A stretch of 64,000 nucleotides of DNA from Adenophora triphylla var. japonica (lineage: Eukaryota > Streptophyta > Magnoliopsida > Asterales > Campanulaceae). The DNA lies in contig JAFEMH010002457.1 of the NCBI GenBank assembly GCA_022495995.1, positions 248,001 to 312,000 of the forward strand, given 5' to 3'. Shown here piece by piece: positions 33,047 to 45,128 of this stretch (the first letter of the stretch is position 1; each line of letters starts with the position of its first letter). Below the pieces are notes generated by a model that saw nothing but the letters and a program-made list of their open reading frames with translations, was not told where the DNA came from and made no database searches. A program made the position numbers and the translations under genes.

Positions 33047-34199
33047 ACCCCCTCCGGCCAGTGAGGGCGGTCAACGGTCCCGACGACCTAGGAGATGGAA
33101 TGGCACAGTACAAGGAGTACCTAGCCAAACAGCATGAAGAGTACCAGTGCTTACCTCCCCGAGGAAAGCAAGTTCTCTGTGAAAGCGACGACGAAGACGA
33201 TGAAACCATTCTCTTCCAAGTCGGGCATGAAGTCAACGAAACCGGAATTCCAAGGGTCCTGGGAGGATGGGGACGGATCATTTCCGCTCTCAAACTAAAA
33301 GGCCAACTGAAGGAGGAAGGTCTATTCAAAAAGAAGAGAAAGATGGAAATACATCTCCAGCAACTACTCAGGGAGATTCCACAGACTACGGCCTTCGTTT
33401 ACAAAATGATCAACTGGGACAGTAGCCAGTTACATGGGCAGATGTTCGGGAAGCCGTGTACTCACCTTCCGACATACCCGCCACTCAGTTAAAGCAGAAG
33501 AAAAAGCTCTCCCCGATGGAAGTTTATCTAGACTGACGCATACAGTTCAAGGAAGCACTGGCTATTCTCACGTGGGAAGAAACACAGGCGCTAACTCTCG
33601 ATGTAGGCTCTGCTGCAAGAGAGCTGATCTGGGCTAAAAGTGGAGGAAAATTAGCAAACCATGATTATCTCCTAACTCAACTCCAGAATGCCCTGAGCAT
33701 GCTCAGCAAGAAGGAAAGAAGTGCGGTATACCGTGAAGAGATAAAGGAGACAATTCGCATGAACCAAGAACTCTCTAACCTCCCCCGGAGGGTCAGCAAT
33801 GCACAGTTCAGTTCTGGCAACCACTGCTGCACAGTGACGTTCGAGCAGTTGCGACAAACCATAGACTCCCTCCCCACGGAGGCACCCAAAGAAGTATCTT
33901 GGGACAGAATCCGGAAAGCTGCCGAAGCCCCCAGAAATGCATCTACAGTCAACGAATTGAGAGAAGACATATGGCCCTATGCTTCGAGGAATCCTCCTCT
34001 GACTATGGCTCAGCTCAGAGCGACCTATTCAGAAGGGACCAAACCTGATGTCAGCGTCCTGACCCGATCAGGTCAAATCCATGTATTACCCCCCAAGGCC
34101 ACCAAAAAGCCGACGGAGCTAGAACCGCAACCCGGCCTGCCCGAGGATACAAATTCCATAAAGGAGGACCCGATCCTCACTCAGCTCAAGCAGACCTAG
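33047..34199 (+). pseudogene. Element B: polyprotein region between repeated domains and PR2
   Basis: Frames at 33061-33492 and 33699-34199 are separated by stops. They include GKQVLCESDDEDDETILF, a Lys/Arg-rich KKKRKMEIHLQQLL, and NELREDIWPYASRNPPLTM with SVLTRSGQIHVLPPKATKKP. The last phrase typically precedes protease in plant Ty3/gypsy polyproteins. The TAG at 34197 replaces a Gln codon of D. Function unknown. Confidence 0.65.
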
Positions 34200-35813
34200 G
34201 AGAACATTTCCCTTTGGTCCCTGCTCACATCTTCATATCCTTACAAGCTCAAGCTAGAGAAAAGTTTGGCCCGCACCATGGTCCCCGTGGACGCAACTCC
34301 AGACGAAGTAATTCAGATGATCGGCAACATCCACTACGGCAACATCATCACCTTCACAGATTTGGACCTACCAAAATTTGGGGCTGATCACAATGAGCCG
34401 CTATACATCACAGTCCAGCTGGACGAGCGTCGCCTTCCCCGTGTGTTGGTAGACGGAGGTTCCGGAATGAATGTCTTGCCCGCCAAGATGATGGACCTGC
34501 TTGATATCAAGCCCACAAATCTGAAGCCTTGAGTCCACACTGTCAAGGCCTATGACTCCACTTCCCGCACAATCCTCGGGGTTGCTACTCTAAATATCTA
34601 GTTCGACAAGTGGATGATCCCCACCGAATTCCAAGTGTTGGACATTCCTATCACTTTCACAGCCATCTTGGGGCGACTCTGGCTGCATCAAATGAATGGC
34701 GTGGCATCCACCCTTCACCAGTGTATCAAGTTCATGCAAGGCAACGAGCTAACCACAGTCTACGGCGACAGCGTCACCACCGAGGGGACCAGCACCAACG
34801 ACATTCCAGTGTTAGAGATCAAGCATGATGATGATATGGCATTGACTGGATTCACTTTGGAGACCTCCAAGATCCAAATATGCAGCGTGGACCTTCCACT
34901 GTTTCGGGACAAAATCCCTCCCGCCATGAAGATGATGAAACTCATGAACTTCATCCCAGGACTGGGGCTCGGAAAAAGGTTACAAGGCCAACACCAAGTC
35001 CTCGAAGTTAAGGACCACACTACAATCCAGGGGCTTGGCTATGTGCCAACACCAGCTGATATCAAAGAAAACAAAAGGCTCGCCCGCACCAAGGCAGCAG
35101 CCCGCAAAAGGGGAACCTCACACGGCACACCCAACCTCCGACCTTACTGTTTCGACCTCGCTCATTACTTCATCAGCGAAACCAACAGCAGAATTGAGGG
35201 GACCGACAAGGGAACCGACAGCAGAACTGAGGGGACCGACAAGGGAACCCACAGCAGAACTGAGGGGACCGAAAGTGGAACTGATGAAGATGAGAAAGAA
35301 GCAGGGAAAGTCAGCACAGAGACTACAGAAAGGATGGAAAAGCTAGCACGGGACCTCAAGCGTTTCAGAGGACTCAAGGCTAATCCGCTAAGGGGAGCAT
35401 TCCTCGACACCACAACTCTACCTGGACCAATTGCCACCACAGTTCAGCATGAGTACACATTCAAAGGAATCCCAGGCTTGGAAGAGCAACTCGAGACACT
35501 CTTCATGGGAAACAGACTGTTCGGGTCAGCCTCCGAGGCCACATTCGAGACAGTAACTCCAAAGCAAAACCCTCTCAGTGGACCCGCTCTACAGAGTCTT
35601 TTTGAAGAAGTCATGGAGGTGCCAAACCTGATTGACCTGGGCTCCGAAAACAGCATGATCGCCATGATCGGGACAGCAGAAGCCAAGCCTCTCGACCCCC
35701 GAACCCTCACAAGCACCAGCAATGCCACTGAAAAACTGGGTAACTTTCACTGGACCAAGGGCAAGCCAGACAGAAATGGAAGACAAGCTAGGCCTTCACC
35801 CACATCTCCCTAA
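34200..35813 (+). pseudogene. Element B: PR2, G-patch and acidic linker
   Basis: PR2 begins about 34266 with GNIHYGNIITFTDLDLP and has DGGS. It is cut by TGA at about 34530 (TCA in D) and TAG at about 34600 (TGG in D). It resumes at 34614 with LGRLWLHQMNG, where the usual Pro of LGRPW is Leu. The G-patch (MNFIPGLGLGKRLQGQ) is kept. The 33-bp linker repeat is diverged (TDKGTDSRTEG). A frameshift near 35710 separates it from RT. Confidence 0.78.
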
Positions 35814-38800
35814 ACCCGGTCTCAAACTCTCTGAGTCGGTCCTTGTTAAAGTCCAGTCCTCTGAGTCGTCCAACAGCCTTACGCCGGAAGACTATGATAA
35901 TGTAGCCAACCATGTATTCCCGTTCTTGTTTAATGAAAAGTCTGACCTTTCGGAGTATCCTCTCATTGCCACTTTAACAACTGATAAGTTAACAAACAAC
36001 TTAAAAGACGTTAATAATGACTCACTTGATAAAGAAGCGGATACATTAAATGAACAATACATTAAAGATGTTCTCAAGCGTGTAGTAGACCAAGAGGACA
36101 ATCGGGCCCAAGCTGCCGAAGAGGTTATGACTAAAGTGAACCTGGGGTCAATGCAAGAGCCTAAAGAGACACAAGTGGGCAGTTTCTTCGCCGGTGCAGA
36201 AAAGGAAGCCCTGATAGATCTCCTCAAAGAGTATGTTGATGTGTTCGCCTGGTCATATCAGGACATGCAAGGACTCGATCCCTCAATCGTGGAGCACATA
36301 ATTCCCCTGGATCCAGAATCCAATCCTATCAAGCAGAAATTGCGCAAGATCAAGCCAGAGTGGTCCTTGCAAGTGAAAGAAGAAATTGAGAAAATGCCCC
36401 GCGTCAGCTTCATCCGAGTAATTGAGTACCCGACCTGGCTCTCCAACATCGTGACTGTCACCAAGGCCAATGGAAAGGTCAGATGCTGTGTGGATTTTCG
36501 AGATCTCAACAAGGCCAGCCCTAAAGATGATTTCCCACTGCCCAACATCGACATGCTAGTCGACACTACGACAAATTTCGAGGTAAAGTCCTTCGTGGAT
36601 GGGTTTACCGGATACAATCATATCAAAATGTCCGAGGAAGATCAAGCCAAGACTGCTTTCACCACTCCGTGGGGGACATACTGCTACACGGTCATGTCGT
36701 TCGGTTTGAAGAACGCTGGGGCTACTTACCAGCGGGCTGCAACAGCCCTCTTCCATGACATGATTCATAAGGAAATTGAAGTGTATGTCAACGACATGAT
36801 CATCCACTCCAGAGGATCAGACATGCAACACATGACAAATCTGAGAAAGTTCTTCAACAGGCTCAGAAAGCACTCCATGAGATTGAACCCTGCAAAGTGC
36901 ACCTTCGGCGTCAAGCGAGGCAAAGTACAGGGGTACATGGTTACAGAAAGAGGTATCGAAGCCGATCCCAAGAAAATCAAGGCCATCATCGACATGAAGC
37001 CACCTCAGACACTGACATAAGTGAAAAGTTTCATGGGAAGACTTCAGTACATCAGTCGCTTCATCAACCAGTTGACATCTCTCTGCGAGCCAATGTTCAA
37101 ACTGATGAAGAAGAATACTGACATCAAATGGGAGTCCGAGTGCCAGTCAGCTTTCGAGAAAATCAAGACATACTTGGTGAATCCCCCAATCCTGTGCCTG
37201 CCACATGAAGATAAGCCACTCCTCTTGTACCTGACAATAACATACACGTCAATCGGAGCAATGTTGGCACAAGAACAGAAAGATTCCAAGGTTGAGCATG
37301 CAATCTACTTCGTAAGCCGAAAGCTTCAAGGAAGTGAACTCAGCTACTCAGCATTAGAGAAAACTTGTACCGCCTTGGTATGGGTAGTCGAGAAACTGAA
37401 ACACTACATGCAGTCACATTCAGTGCTCCTGGTCTCCAAGATGGACCCCGTCCGATATCTCTTCGACAAGCCATCCCTGTCAATGAGACTAGCCAAGTGG
37501 TCATTTTTACTGGCTGAGTTCGACATCAAGTACATGGTCAGAAAATCAACAAAGGGCAGAGTAATGGCAGATCAGCTGGCAGACTTCCCAAGCAGTGAAC
37601 CCAAGGGTCCTGATCCGCAGTATCTGGATGACATAATCTTTTCACTCGACAGCACAAACCGCTGGAAACTCTTCTTCGATGGGACAGTCAACAAGAAGGG
37701 AAATGGTATTGGAATGCTCCTGGTCGATCCCAAGGACGAGCACACTCCCATAGCCATCAAACTGAGTTTTAAAACAATCAACAATGCAGCAGAGTATGAA
37801 GCTTGTTCAGTCGGTCTAGAAGCCGCTCTTGAGCGCAACTTCTCAGAACTGGAAGTATACGGAGACTCAACATTGATCATCAACCAAGTGTCCAACAAAT
37901 GGAAGACGATAGATTCTGGCCTCCAAAAGTACCACACATACATGGAGGAGCTCATTGCTCAGTTCAAGGACATCTCTTTCCATTATTTGCCAAGAGACAG
38001 GAACTTCTTCGCAGATGCCCTGGCTACCCTCACATCTCTTGTCAAAATTCTCGATGAGAAATCAGTAAAACCCCTTAGAATAGGCAGATGGGAAACACCC
38101 GCTTATTGCTGTGAGATCGAAGTTAAAAATGAACTGATCGACGAACCCTGGTACAATCAAATCTACCAGTACCTCCAAAAGGGAGAGGCTTCCTTCACAA
38201 GTGAAGATGGAAAATACAAAGAAGGGATCAAAGCCAAAAACATGATGGCACTAAAACGCCTGGCATCCCATTTCGTCATTCTGGGGGGTATGTTGTACAA
38301 GAAGCGCCACCAAGGGCCACTCCTTCGGTGTGTAAATAAAGAAAAAGCCAGCGAGCTAATGAACGAAGTTCACAACGGAACCTGTGGTCCGCACATGAAT
38401 GCCAGAGCATTGATACAGATCATCCTTCGTATGGGATACTATTGGGTATCAATGGAAACAGACTGCATCCAGTTCATCCGAAGCTGCGACAAATGTCAAC
38501 GGTTCTCCAACCTCAATCACATCCCTCCTCATGAAATCTATTGCATGACTATGCCATGGCCTTTCGCCACATAGGGGAATCGACGTCATCGGCAAAATCT
38601 CTCCGCCAGGGAGTAATGGTCACGAGTTCATATTAGTCGTAGTCGACTACTTCACCAAGTGGGTAGAAGCCAGATTATACAAGGTACTGAATTCTAAGAA
38701 GATAGCCGAGTTCATCAAAGAGAACATCATGTGCAGATATGGGGTGCCCAACGAGATCATATCCGACAATGGGACCCACTTTGAAGGAGATTGTGACCAA

Positions 38801-39421
38801 CTGTTGACCGAGTTCAGAGTCACACGCCACAAGTCTTCTCCCTATAGACCATAAACTAATGGTGCAGTAGAGGCAGCAAACAAGACTCTCGCAATGATAA
38901 TCAGAAAAATGACCGTCAGAGGTCGGGATTGGCCCGAGAAGCTACATCTAGTGCTCTGGGGATACAAAACATCAGTCAGAACCTCCACAGAGGAGACTCC
39001 TTTTGCACTTACATACGGAATGGAAGCAATGTTACCAATGGAAGTGGAAATTCCATCCCTCCGAGTCCTCTTGGAAAACGGGATCAATGAAGTCGAATGG
39101 ATTCAGAGCCGTCACGACGAACATGCTCTACTCGACGAGCGCAGATTAAAATCCATGGAGCATACTCGTGCCTACCAAGGCAGAATGGCCCGAGCATTTG
39201 ATAAGAAAGTCAAGATCCGAGACATCAGAGAAGGCGACTTGGTGCTAAAGGAAAAGCCTCCTACGCAGACCAATCCCCTCGGAAAATGGGAGCCTACCTG
39301 GATAGGCCCATTCGTGGTACAAAGAATCTTCTCTGGAGGAGCCATGAAGTTAGCAGATTTGGACGGGAACCCTTTCGTTAACCCCTTGAACGGAAGCAAG
39401 CTCCGCAGATACTTCATTTGA
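35722..39421 (+). pseudogene. pol: Element B: RT, RNase H, second RNase H and integrase
   Basis: The frame 35722-37020 holds RT, with the catalytic box reading YVND at 36784-36795, so the first Asp is lost. TAA at 37018 replaces a Glu codon. 37021-38574 holds the degenerate RNase H, the second RNase H (FFDGTVNK, AEYEACS, GDSTLIIN, FFADALATL) and the start of integrase. TAG at 38572 replaces Trp. The rest to 39421 has another TAA at about 38853 and ends like D. Four lesions plus the active-site change make it dead. Confidence 0.88.
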
Positions 39422-39876
39422 GGAAGAGCACGAGTCAACTCTCCTTCCCCATACACCACCCCTCAGTAAAATTAAAGTGCTAAAAGAGTAATACCCAATA
39501 GGATACATTCCCAATAATGATCCAGGTAAAAAACAGGGTCACACTTTTTTTGTCTTTGTTTTTCTCAAAAAATCACCTAAAGTGTCGAACTACGGTGACC
39601 TGAGCCCCTTTGTCCAATTGTAAAAGGGGAACGTAGGCAGCCATCATTGGTTCGGTCTCAAAAAACAAAAAAAAAAACAAATAAGCATCAATCACTTGTG
39701 TTTCGAAAAACTCTTAAAATTTAACCTACAAATTCATTACGGTTAAAACAATCTTTGATGAGTTCAAGCACGGTCATCTCTTGACTCCCTACACGCTAGC
39801 AAAATAACAATAATACATTAATCAATTAATGTGTCTGCAATGACAGTGGGTGGATACTCCGGACAGCAAGGTCAAC
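39422..39876. other. Region between pol and antisense gene of B
   Basis: No gene. It is nearly the same as D 23658-24112, with the AGAGTAATACCC block and the two-hairpin ACGTAGG module at 39587-39658. Confidence 0.65.
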
Positions 39877-41374
39877 CTAGTCCCTCATACTTGGTCCTTC
39901 ATCCTTCTTCCCCTTCCCTTTTCCGCGGTGAGTATTCTTCACCTTCGCAGGGAATATTCCCGTAGTCCTTCTACCTGGCTCAGGGACCCTTCCCGACGCC
40001 TCCGTCAAATTGGTAGCTGCCAAGGCAGCCCTTTCCCTAGCTCTATCTTGAGCTTTCTCTCTCCGAGTCATCATGACCGTGCTTTGATCGGCCGCCCGAT
40101 CAGCATTGGCTTCATAATCAGCCATGTCATCCCCAGTACGATTTTGAGGGTTAGCCATCGCTTCGGCTCTCCTCAAAGTCGAGCCATCAGGGTAATCAAG
40201 ACCCAATGGCTCCCCCCGTCTCCACAAAATGACCATCTGTGTCTCTCCCATACACTCTTTGTACCAGTTCAGATACTGTGTAGACAAACAATGCTCCCTC
40301 TCCGATGAAAGAGAACCCTGGCAGGAAAGGACATGTATTGCCACAGCCGCGTGAGAAGCAATAGCGTTGAAGGATCTTCCATCGAAAGAGATCCCACCTC
40401 GAAGGTAGCAGCATGACCCAAACCCGTCAGTGGCACCTGCTCCAGCCCGTACTGTCGCAGAACCAATGATGGAATGTAGAAAGCAGTCTGGGACAACCCC
40501 GGTACTCTGACAACCAGAAGACCCTCCTGAGTGGTCCGAAAAGTTTGTAGCTTCCAATGAGGAACCCACCATCGCAAGTGATGCGTGCGGAGTCTGGCCA
40601 TCCAGAGCTCCAGTTCAGCCTGATGGCCCCCTATCACCAGAGGACGTCGAGAAAAGGACCAAGGGTCACAAGACACTGGCACCTCGGGCACCATCTGCAA
40701 TCGCTCCCTCAACCACATAGTGAGCATAGCGGGACTCCCTCCCCACATGTATCGGGTGTCGGTCGCCATCCGACCTATGCCCAGGAATGTCTCACCCAGG
40801 ATAAAGGCACGATGTCTCCCCCGTTTCGGTACTGCCTCACCAGGTCCAGTACACTGTGATGGCACAAACCCATGGATGTGAATGTGAACAAAGTAGCAAT
40901 CGCACACGGAGCAAACGCGTCCCACGCAAAAATGCTCCCGTCAACACCGGCAAATTTATCGGGCAGCCCCGAAATGTTAACATAATCTGTGTTTAGTATT
41001 AGCATCCCGTATGCCTCTTCAGCTGAGATACCAAGCAAAGACACCAACTTCTCAACAGTGGCTATGCCACCCGTCGAGGGAAGAACTAGCTGTTCCGTCT
41101 CAGGTCCTCCTAATATGGCCCGGAAATCTTCAAAGGTGGGCGTAATTTCATTGTACGAAGAGCTGTACACGTGCCTCCATACGTCCCAGAAACGAGCCGC
41201 AGCTCTCAAAAGGTCCCAATCCGGCATGAGCTCCTTCAAAGCCCAAATCGATTTCATCCCGTAACAACCCTCGAAAAAACCCTTGCTTTGCCTCGTGTGA
41301 TGCCGTACCCACGACTGGAAATTGTCCAAGTATCGCTCTTGCATCTGAGACGATAGCCTAGGAAATGGAGCCAT
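39877..41374 (-). pseudogene. Element B: antisense DUF7745-like gene
   Basis: The minus-strand start is at 41374 (MAPFPRLSSQMQERYLDNF). The first 200 codons are open and show the domain well: LMPDWDLLRAAARFWDVWRH, then SYNEITPTFEDFRAILGG. A frameshift near 40800 leads to ILGETFLGIGRMATDTRYMW and HHLRWWVPHWKLQTF. Another near 40285 leads to the C-terminal part, rich in Arg, Glu and Ala, which ends GKGKGKKDEGPSMRD. In plants DUF7745 proteins are uncharacterised and often linked to transposons. The gene lies downstream of the PMD gene on the same strand and converges with pol. Confidence 0.72.
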
Positions 41375-41908
41375 GGAAGGAGCAAGGAAAACCTTCAAGA
41401 ATTTAAGAGAGAAACTCAGTGATTGATCAGAAGCAAATGTGCTGTTTTCACAATTGCAAAAACTGAACTGCAATTTAAAACAATCTGAAAATTGAATCCC
41501 AGTCCGACCGGACTATTTTTCAAGTTGACTGGGTCAACTCTGCAGCGAGCTGCCTCAATTTGGAAACATTTCCAAACCATATCCTGTTCAAGCCTCATTT
41601 AAAACTGCGTGCACCCATGGTTTAAATCAACCACTGCCAACACCACTCCCGCCCCGGGCTCGTGCAACAGTGCAATTAATTAAATAACAGTGCATATAGA
41701 CATAAATTTTGATCAGTTCAAATTTTGTGCATGTTTCATTATTATTTATTTTTGATCAACCTACTTGCTTATTTTCCAAAAATAAAAGAAGGTAATCACT
41801 AAATAAATGTGCAAAATACAAGGTTCTGCCTCAAAGGCCCTTTCAAGTACAATTCAAATTGTTTGGACAATACACACATTTTGTCTAAAAATAAATCAAG
41901 AAAGAGGA
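41375..41908. other. Spacer between the two antisense genes of B; putative promoter
   Basis: No gene. The palindrome AGTCCGACCGGACT is at 41501-41514, followed by GTTGACTGGGTCAAC at 41524-41538, a perfect inverted repeat around TGG. Both lie 127 to 165 bp upstream of the minus-strand start at 41374, as in D. Confidence 0.62.
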
Positions 41909-41951
41909 CTACTCAGAGTCCTGCTCGTCATCCGAGCACTTGAAATACTGC

Positions 41952-41956
41952 CCTGC
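41952..41956. other. Target site duplication of element E (copy 1; copy 2 at 58247-58251)
   Basis: CCTGC precedes the 5' LTR and CCCGC follows the 3' LTR, one mismatch. Joining the flanks restores the reading of the B antisense exon 4 (AAAGQYFKC), which aligns with D. Confidence 0.85.
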
Positions 41957-42175
41957 TGTAAGTACCCAAATCTGGCTCATGCCTTCCGGTTAAGTTTCCC
42001 GGCAATTCCCCGGACTTTCCTAAAGTTCAGGAGCAATTCTGGAACTGTTCCGAACCTTCCGAGGGGTGAAGGAATTACTTGGAATTAAAAATCCACATTT
42101 TCCTTTTGTATAAAAACCCTTCTAGAAAGGCCACCTTGCATGATTCTAGAAAGGTGCTGAGTCATAATGGATAAT

Positions 42176-42248
42176 GCCGCACGGCTGCATTAGGCCAGAA
42201 CTCTAAGCCGCATGGCTTCATTAGCCATCACCAGAGTGCCTATAAATA
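42176..42248 (+). promoter_or_regulatory. Paired palindromes plus TATA box in U3 of E
   Basis: GCCGCACGGC (42176) and GCCGCATGGC (42207) start 31 bp apart; the second is followed by TTCATTAG. TATAAATA lies at 42241-42248. The 3' LTR has the pair at 56858 and 56889 (one arm mutated in each) and TATA at 56923-56930. Confidence 0.7.
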
Positions 42249-42529
42249 GTGACCTCCTCTACCCATTTTGATATACAATTTTCAGCATTGAAACTCTGCC
42301 AAAATACCACTACGAAAATATAGAGAGTTGAGAGTGTCAAAAATCACCTCCCTCCTCCTTAAAACATCCAAAAGTTGGTCCCTTCCCTAGGCAAACTCCA
42401 AAGAGAAAGAGGTCACCATCATTGGTAACCTCTCATCCCCTTTATCTTGCATTATACTTGTATATATGTGATATATTTGCTCCTTGCTTTACATATTACT
42501 ATATCTTTGTTTGGAACTTGGTATATTGT

Positions 42530-42860
42530 CATTAAAGGTCATATCTTTAAGCATGTAAATCATATCCCCCTCCTTTTGCATCCTTTGCATTAAAGTAGCA
42601 TCTTTTGCTCCTAAAAATGATATCTTTATGCATCCTTTGCTCATAAAAATGTTATCTTTGCTTAAAAGTTGCATACTTTGCACTTAAAAATGTTTCCTTT
42701 ACATTAAAGGTGCATCCTTTGCACCTAAAACATTTTTTTCATACATAAAGATGCATCCTTTGCATTAAAGATCATTTCTTTAACATCAAAAAGCATCCTT
42801 TGCAAACAAATAGCATCCTTTGCACCTAAAATGTCATCTTTTCATTAAAAATATCATTTT
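42530..42860. repeat. Degenerate CATCCTTTGCA repeat in the LTR of E
   Basis: Many imperfect copies of a 15 to 26-bp phrase around GCATCCTTTGCATTAAAG occur, so that TTTGCA and TTAAAG alternate. The same block is in the 3' LTR at 57215-57545. It is T- and A-rich and lies after the TATA box, so it is transcribed. Confidence 0.8.
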
Positions 42861-43565
42861 TATCCTAAACATGCTTCCCCTAAGTCCCCTTTGGTATTTG
42901 ATGCAACCTTTGGAGCGGATCGGTGTAAAGATCATATCTTTACATCGTTTCTTCCATTAAAGGTGCCACAATCTCTTTAGAAAGGGATAAACCTTGAACC
43001 CTATATCTCCGATCATTACTTGAGATGAGCATAATAGTCCCTATATAAGCTCAATCGTCTCAAGATGTAGGATTGATGGGCTAAGGATACTCCTTTCTAA
43101 AGAACCTCATCCTTAGACTCTAAAACGGTGTCCCTATCTTGATCACATGTGACCCAAGGTCTCATCATGATGATCATAAGTCCAAGATGAGGACGGGACC
43201 AAAGTCCCGAACACATAAAAATCCAAGGAATCCCGAGCGATAACCAACTAAATGGTTTATACGTCCGGAAGACAACTTGGAACATTCCCCCCCTCTTTTC
43301 AACACATGCACACAAGAAAACACGCAAGCTAGCATGAAAAATGGAATCTTGGGAGACTTGGTTTGGCAAGGCACCTTGGGTGAACGACGATCCGTTCTTC
43401 CCAAGGGGTAACTTAACCTCCGAACCCTAATTCCTTTTTTTCAAAGTTTTGAGGAAATCAAAATCGCGTGGCGACTCCGTTTTTCAAATTAAACCGGATG
43501 TTTTCAAACTCAAGTGAATCCAAATGAAACACAAAAAAAAGATTTTGGGCACCACATTCACAGTT

Positions 43566-43582
43566 TGGCGACTCCGCTGGGG
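43566..43582 (+). other. Primer-binding site of E
   Basis: TGGCGACTCCGCTGGGG, three bases after the LTR end, identical to D over 17 bases. Confidence 0.87.
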
Positions 43583-45128
43583 AATAAACCAAAGGAGAAA
43601 GCTTTCATTTTCAAAATAAAAAAAAACGATACCCGGTATATAGGTGGAACCACTAACCTTCCTGTATCGCTTCCTAACACGAGGCTTGGGATAAACGGTG
43701 GTCTAACAATCCCACGTACCGGTATCCCTTTTCGAAAAAAAATAAAGCTTTTTTCTTTGAGCGGGTTAGCCTCCCGTCACGGATTCCATTTGTCGTGCTT
43801 GCTTTTTCTTTCTTTGCATTGCATTGCATATTGCATCTTGGGAATTGTGCATACTCTGGAAACTGAACAGGAAGCCTTCTGGAGCTGAAAGGTGCCTAAA
43901 ATGTTCGGGGAGCAACCTGAAACTGCAAAGGATTGGAACCTGGAAAATTGAACCATGCAGCCGTACGGCTTAATCCGCCTCGGATTCCAGCCGGGCGGCC
44001 TCATTGGCAATTCCACCAGGACAAATTTGAGGTTAATCTGGCAGCTTAGGCAGCTTGGGGCTATTCAGTTCCAAAGCTGACCAGGCTCCAGAAAATTTAC
44101 GTGCCTTATCTGTTGCATTTTTCCCCCATCCCGAAAAATCATTCCTTTTAAAACACATTTCTGAAAATCTCTGTTTTAACTCAAAAAGGAACATTTTTAG
44201 GAGACCGCACACTACGCGCACCTTATATATCCTGTACACTTTGCACGCACGTCCCTTTAACCCGGGGTGGTTGTTCAGTTGCAGTCACGGACAGCCTTAC
44301 GATGCTCCCGAGCGCGCACGTCCCTTTGACTCCGGCATTGACTTTGACCTTGACCTGCATGGGATGCGTAAGAGTCGAGACCGAGTCCGTGCCAAAAATC
44401 CAAAGATCTTTCGCGCAAGCGGAGCTCTGCCGAAATTCCGACAAGGAAAAATTAGCAAGATCTTGACCCGGCATTGACTTCGACTCACGCCCAGCGTATG
44501 CAATGAAGTTCAATGTGACACTGTGTCACCCGGCTTTTACCGCCCGACCCATGCCTATTATCTTCTCGGACATTGCCGAAAAAGTCAAAACGTCATTCGC
44601 GCAAGCGAAACTCTGCCGAAATTCCGTTAAGGCTGAAAGACGAGACTTTCCTGGCATTGCCTTGACTATAATCCGCATCGCTCGTGCGTTAAAAGTTCTT
44701 ATGACCCGCTAGACCCGTTATGAGCGTTCTTCTCTCTCGGTCGGTGGGATCCGCGTGCCCTATAGGACCCTCGCCCGGGGCTGTCCACCCTGGGAGGTCG
44801 AAATACAGGTGGAATACGAGGGGCTTATAGACGTAGTGACGGATCCCACTGATCCAGGATCTAGAGTAGTTGTGAAAAAGAAGGGCAGAACCCCTTTTCC
44901 AACCAAATAGAAATAAATAAAAGACACTGTTTTAAGTAAACTGGAAGATTCTTAATTTGCATATCGTTTGAGCCTTCAGCCTAAACACCTACCCTGAGTC
45001 TAAACCTCTCCTATCCCTTTCCCACAGCGAGAAAGAAGTGGGTGAGAATACTGGGTCAGCGGCTTGTTAGCGCAGAATTCTCAGACAGTTCGCCAGAATC
45101 CTTAGTTTTGTCAGTCCAGAGAGTCAAA
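43583..45128 (+). other. Untranslated leader of E
   Basis: About 1.5 kb without a supported gene. Palindromes GCCGTACGGC (43960-43969) and GCCGGGCGGC (43990-43999) stand 30 bp apart. GACCGCACACTACGCGCAC at 44203-44221 is identical to D. The self-complementary GTGACACTGTGTCAC is at 44515-44529 and the structured segment at 44744-44849. Short open frames here are not conserved with D. Confidence 0.68.
44744..44849 (+). promoter_or_regulatory. Structured leader RNA element of E (three helices)
   Basis: GTGGGATCCG (44744-44753) pairs perfectly with CGGATCCCAC (44840-44849). CTATA (44760-44764) pairs with TATAG (44826-44830), and CCTCG (44769-44773) with CGAGG (44817-44821). The hairpin CCCGGGG / CCCTGGG (44774-44780, 44788-44794) has a 7-nt loop. 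Compared with D at 12514-12617, bases differ in the helices but pairing is kept. It ends 280 nt before the first Gag-remnant ATG. Confidence 0.68.

Larger units (their letters stand above)
41957..43562 (+). repeat. 5' LTR of element E
   Basis: It runs from TGTAAGTACCCAAATCTGG to ACATTCACA, 1606 bp. U3 has two GCCG-NN-CGGC-type palindromes (42176-42185, 42207-42216) and TATAAATA at 42241-42248. The transcribed part holds a degenerate CATCCTTTGCA repeat (42530-42860). A primer-binding-like decamer lies at 43469-43479. Confidence 0.92.
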
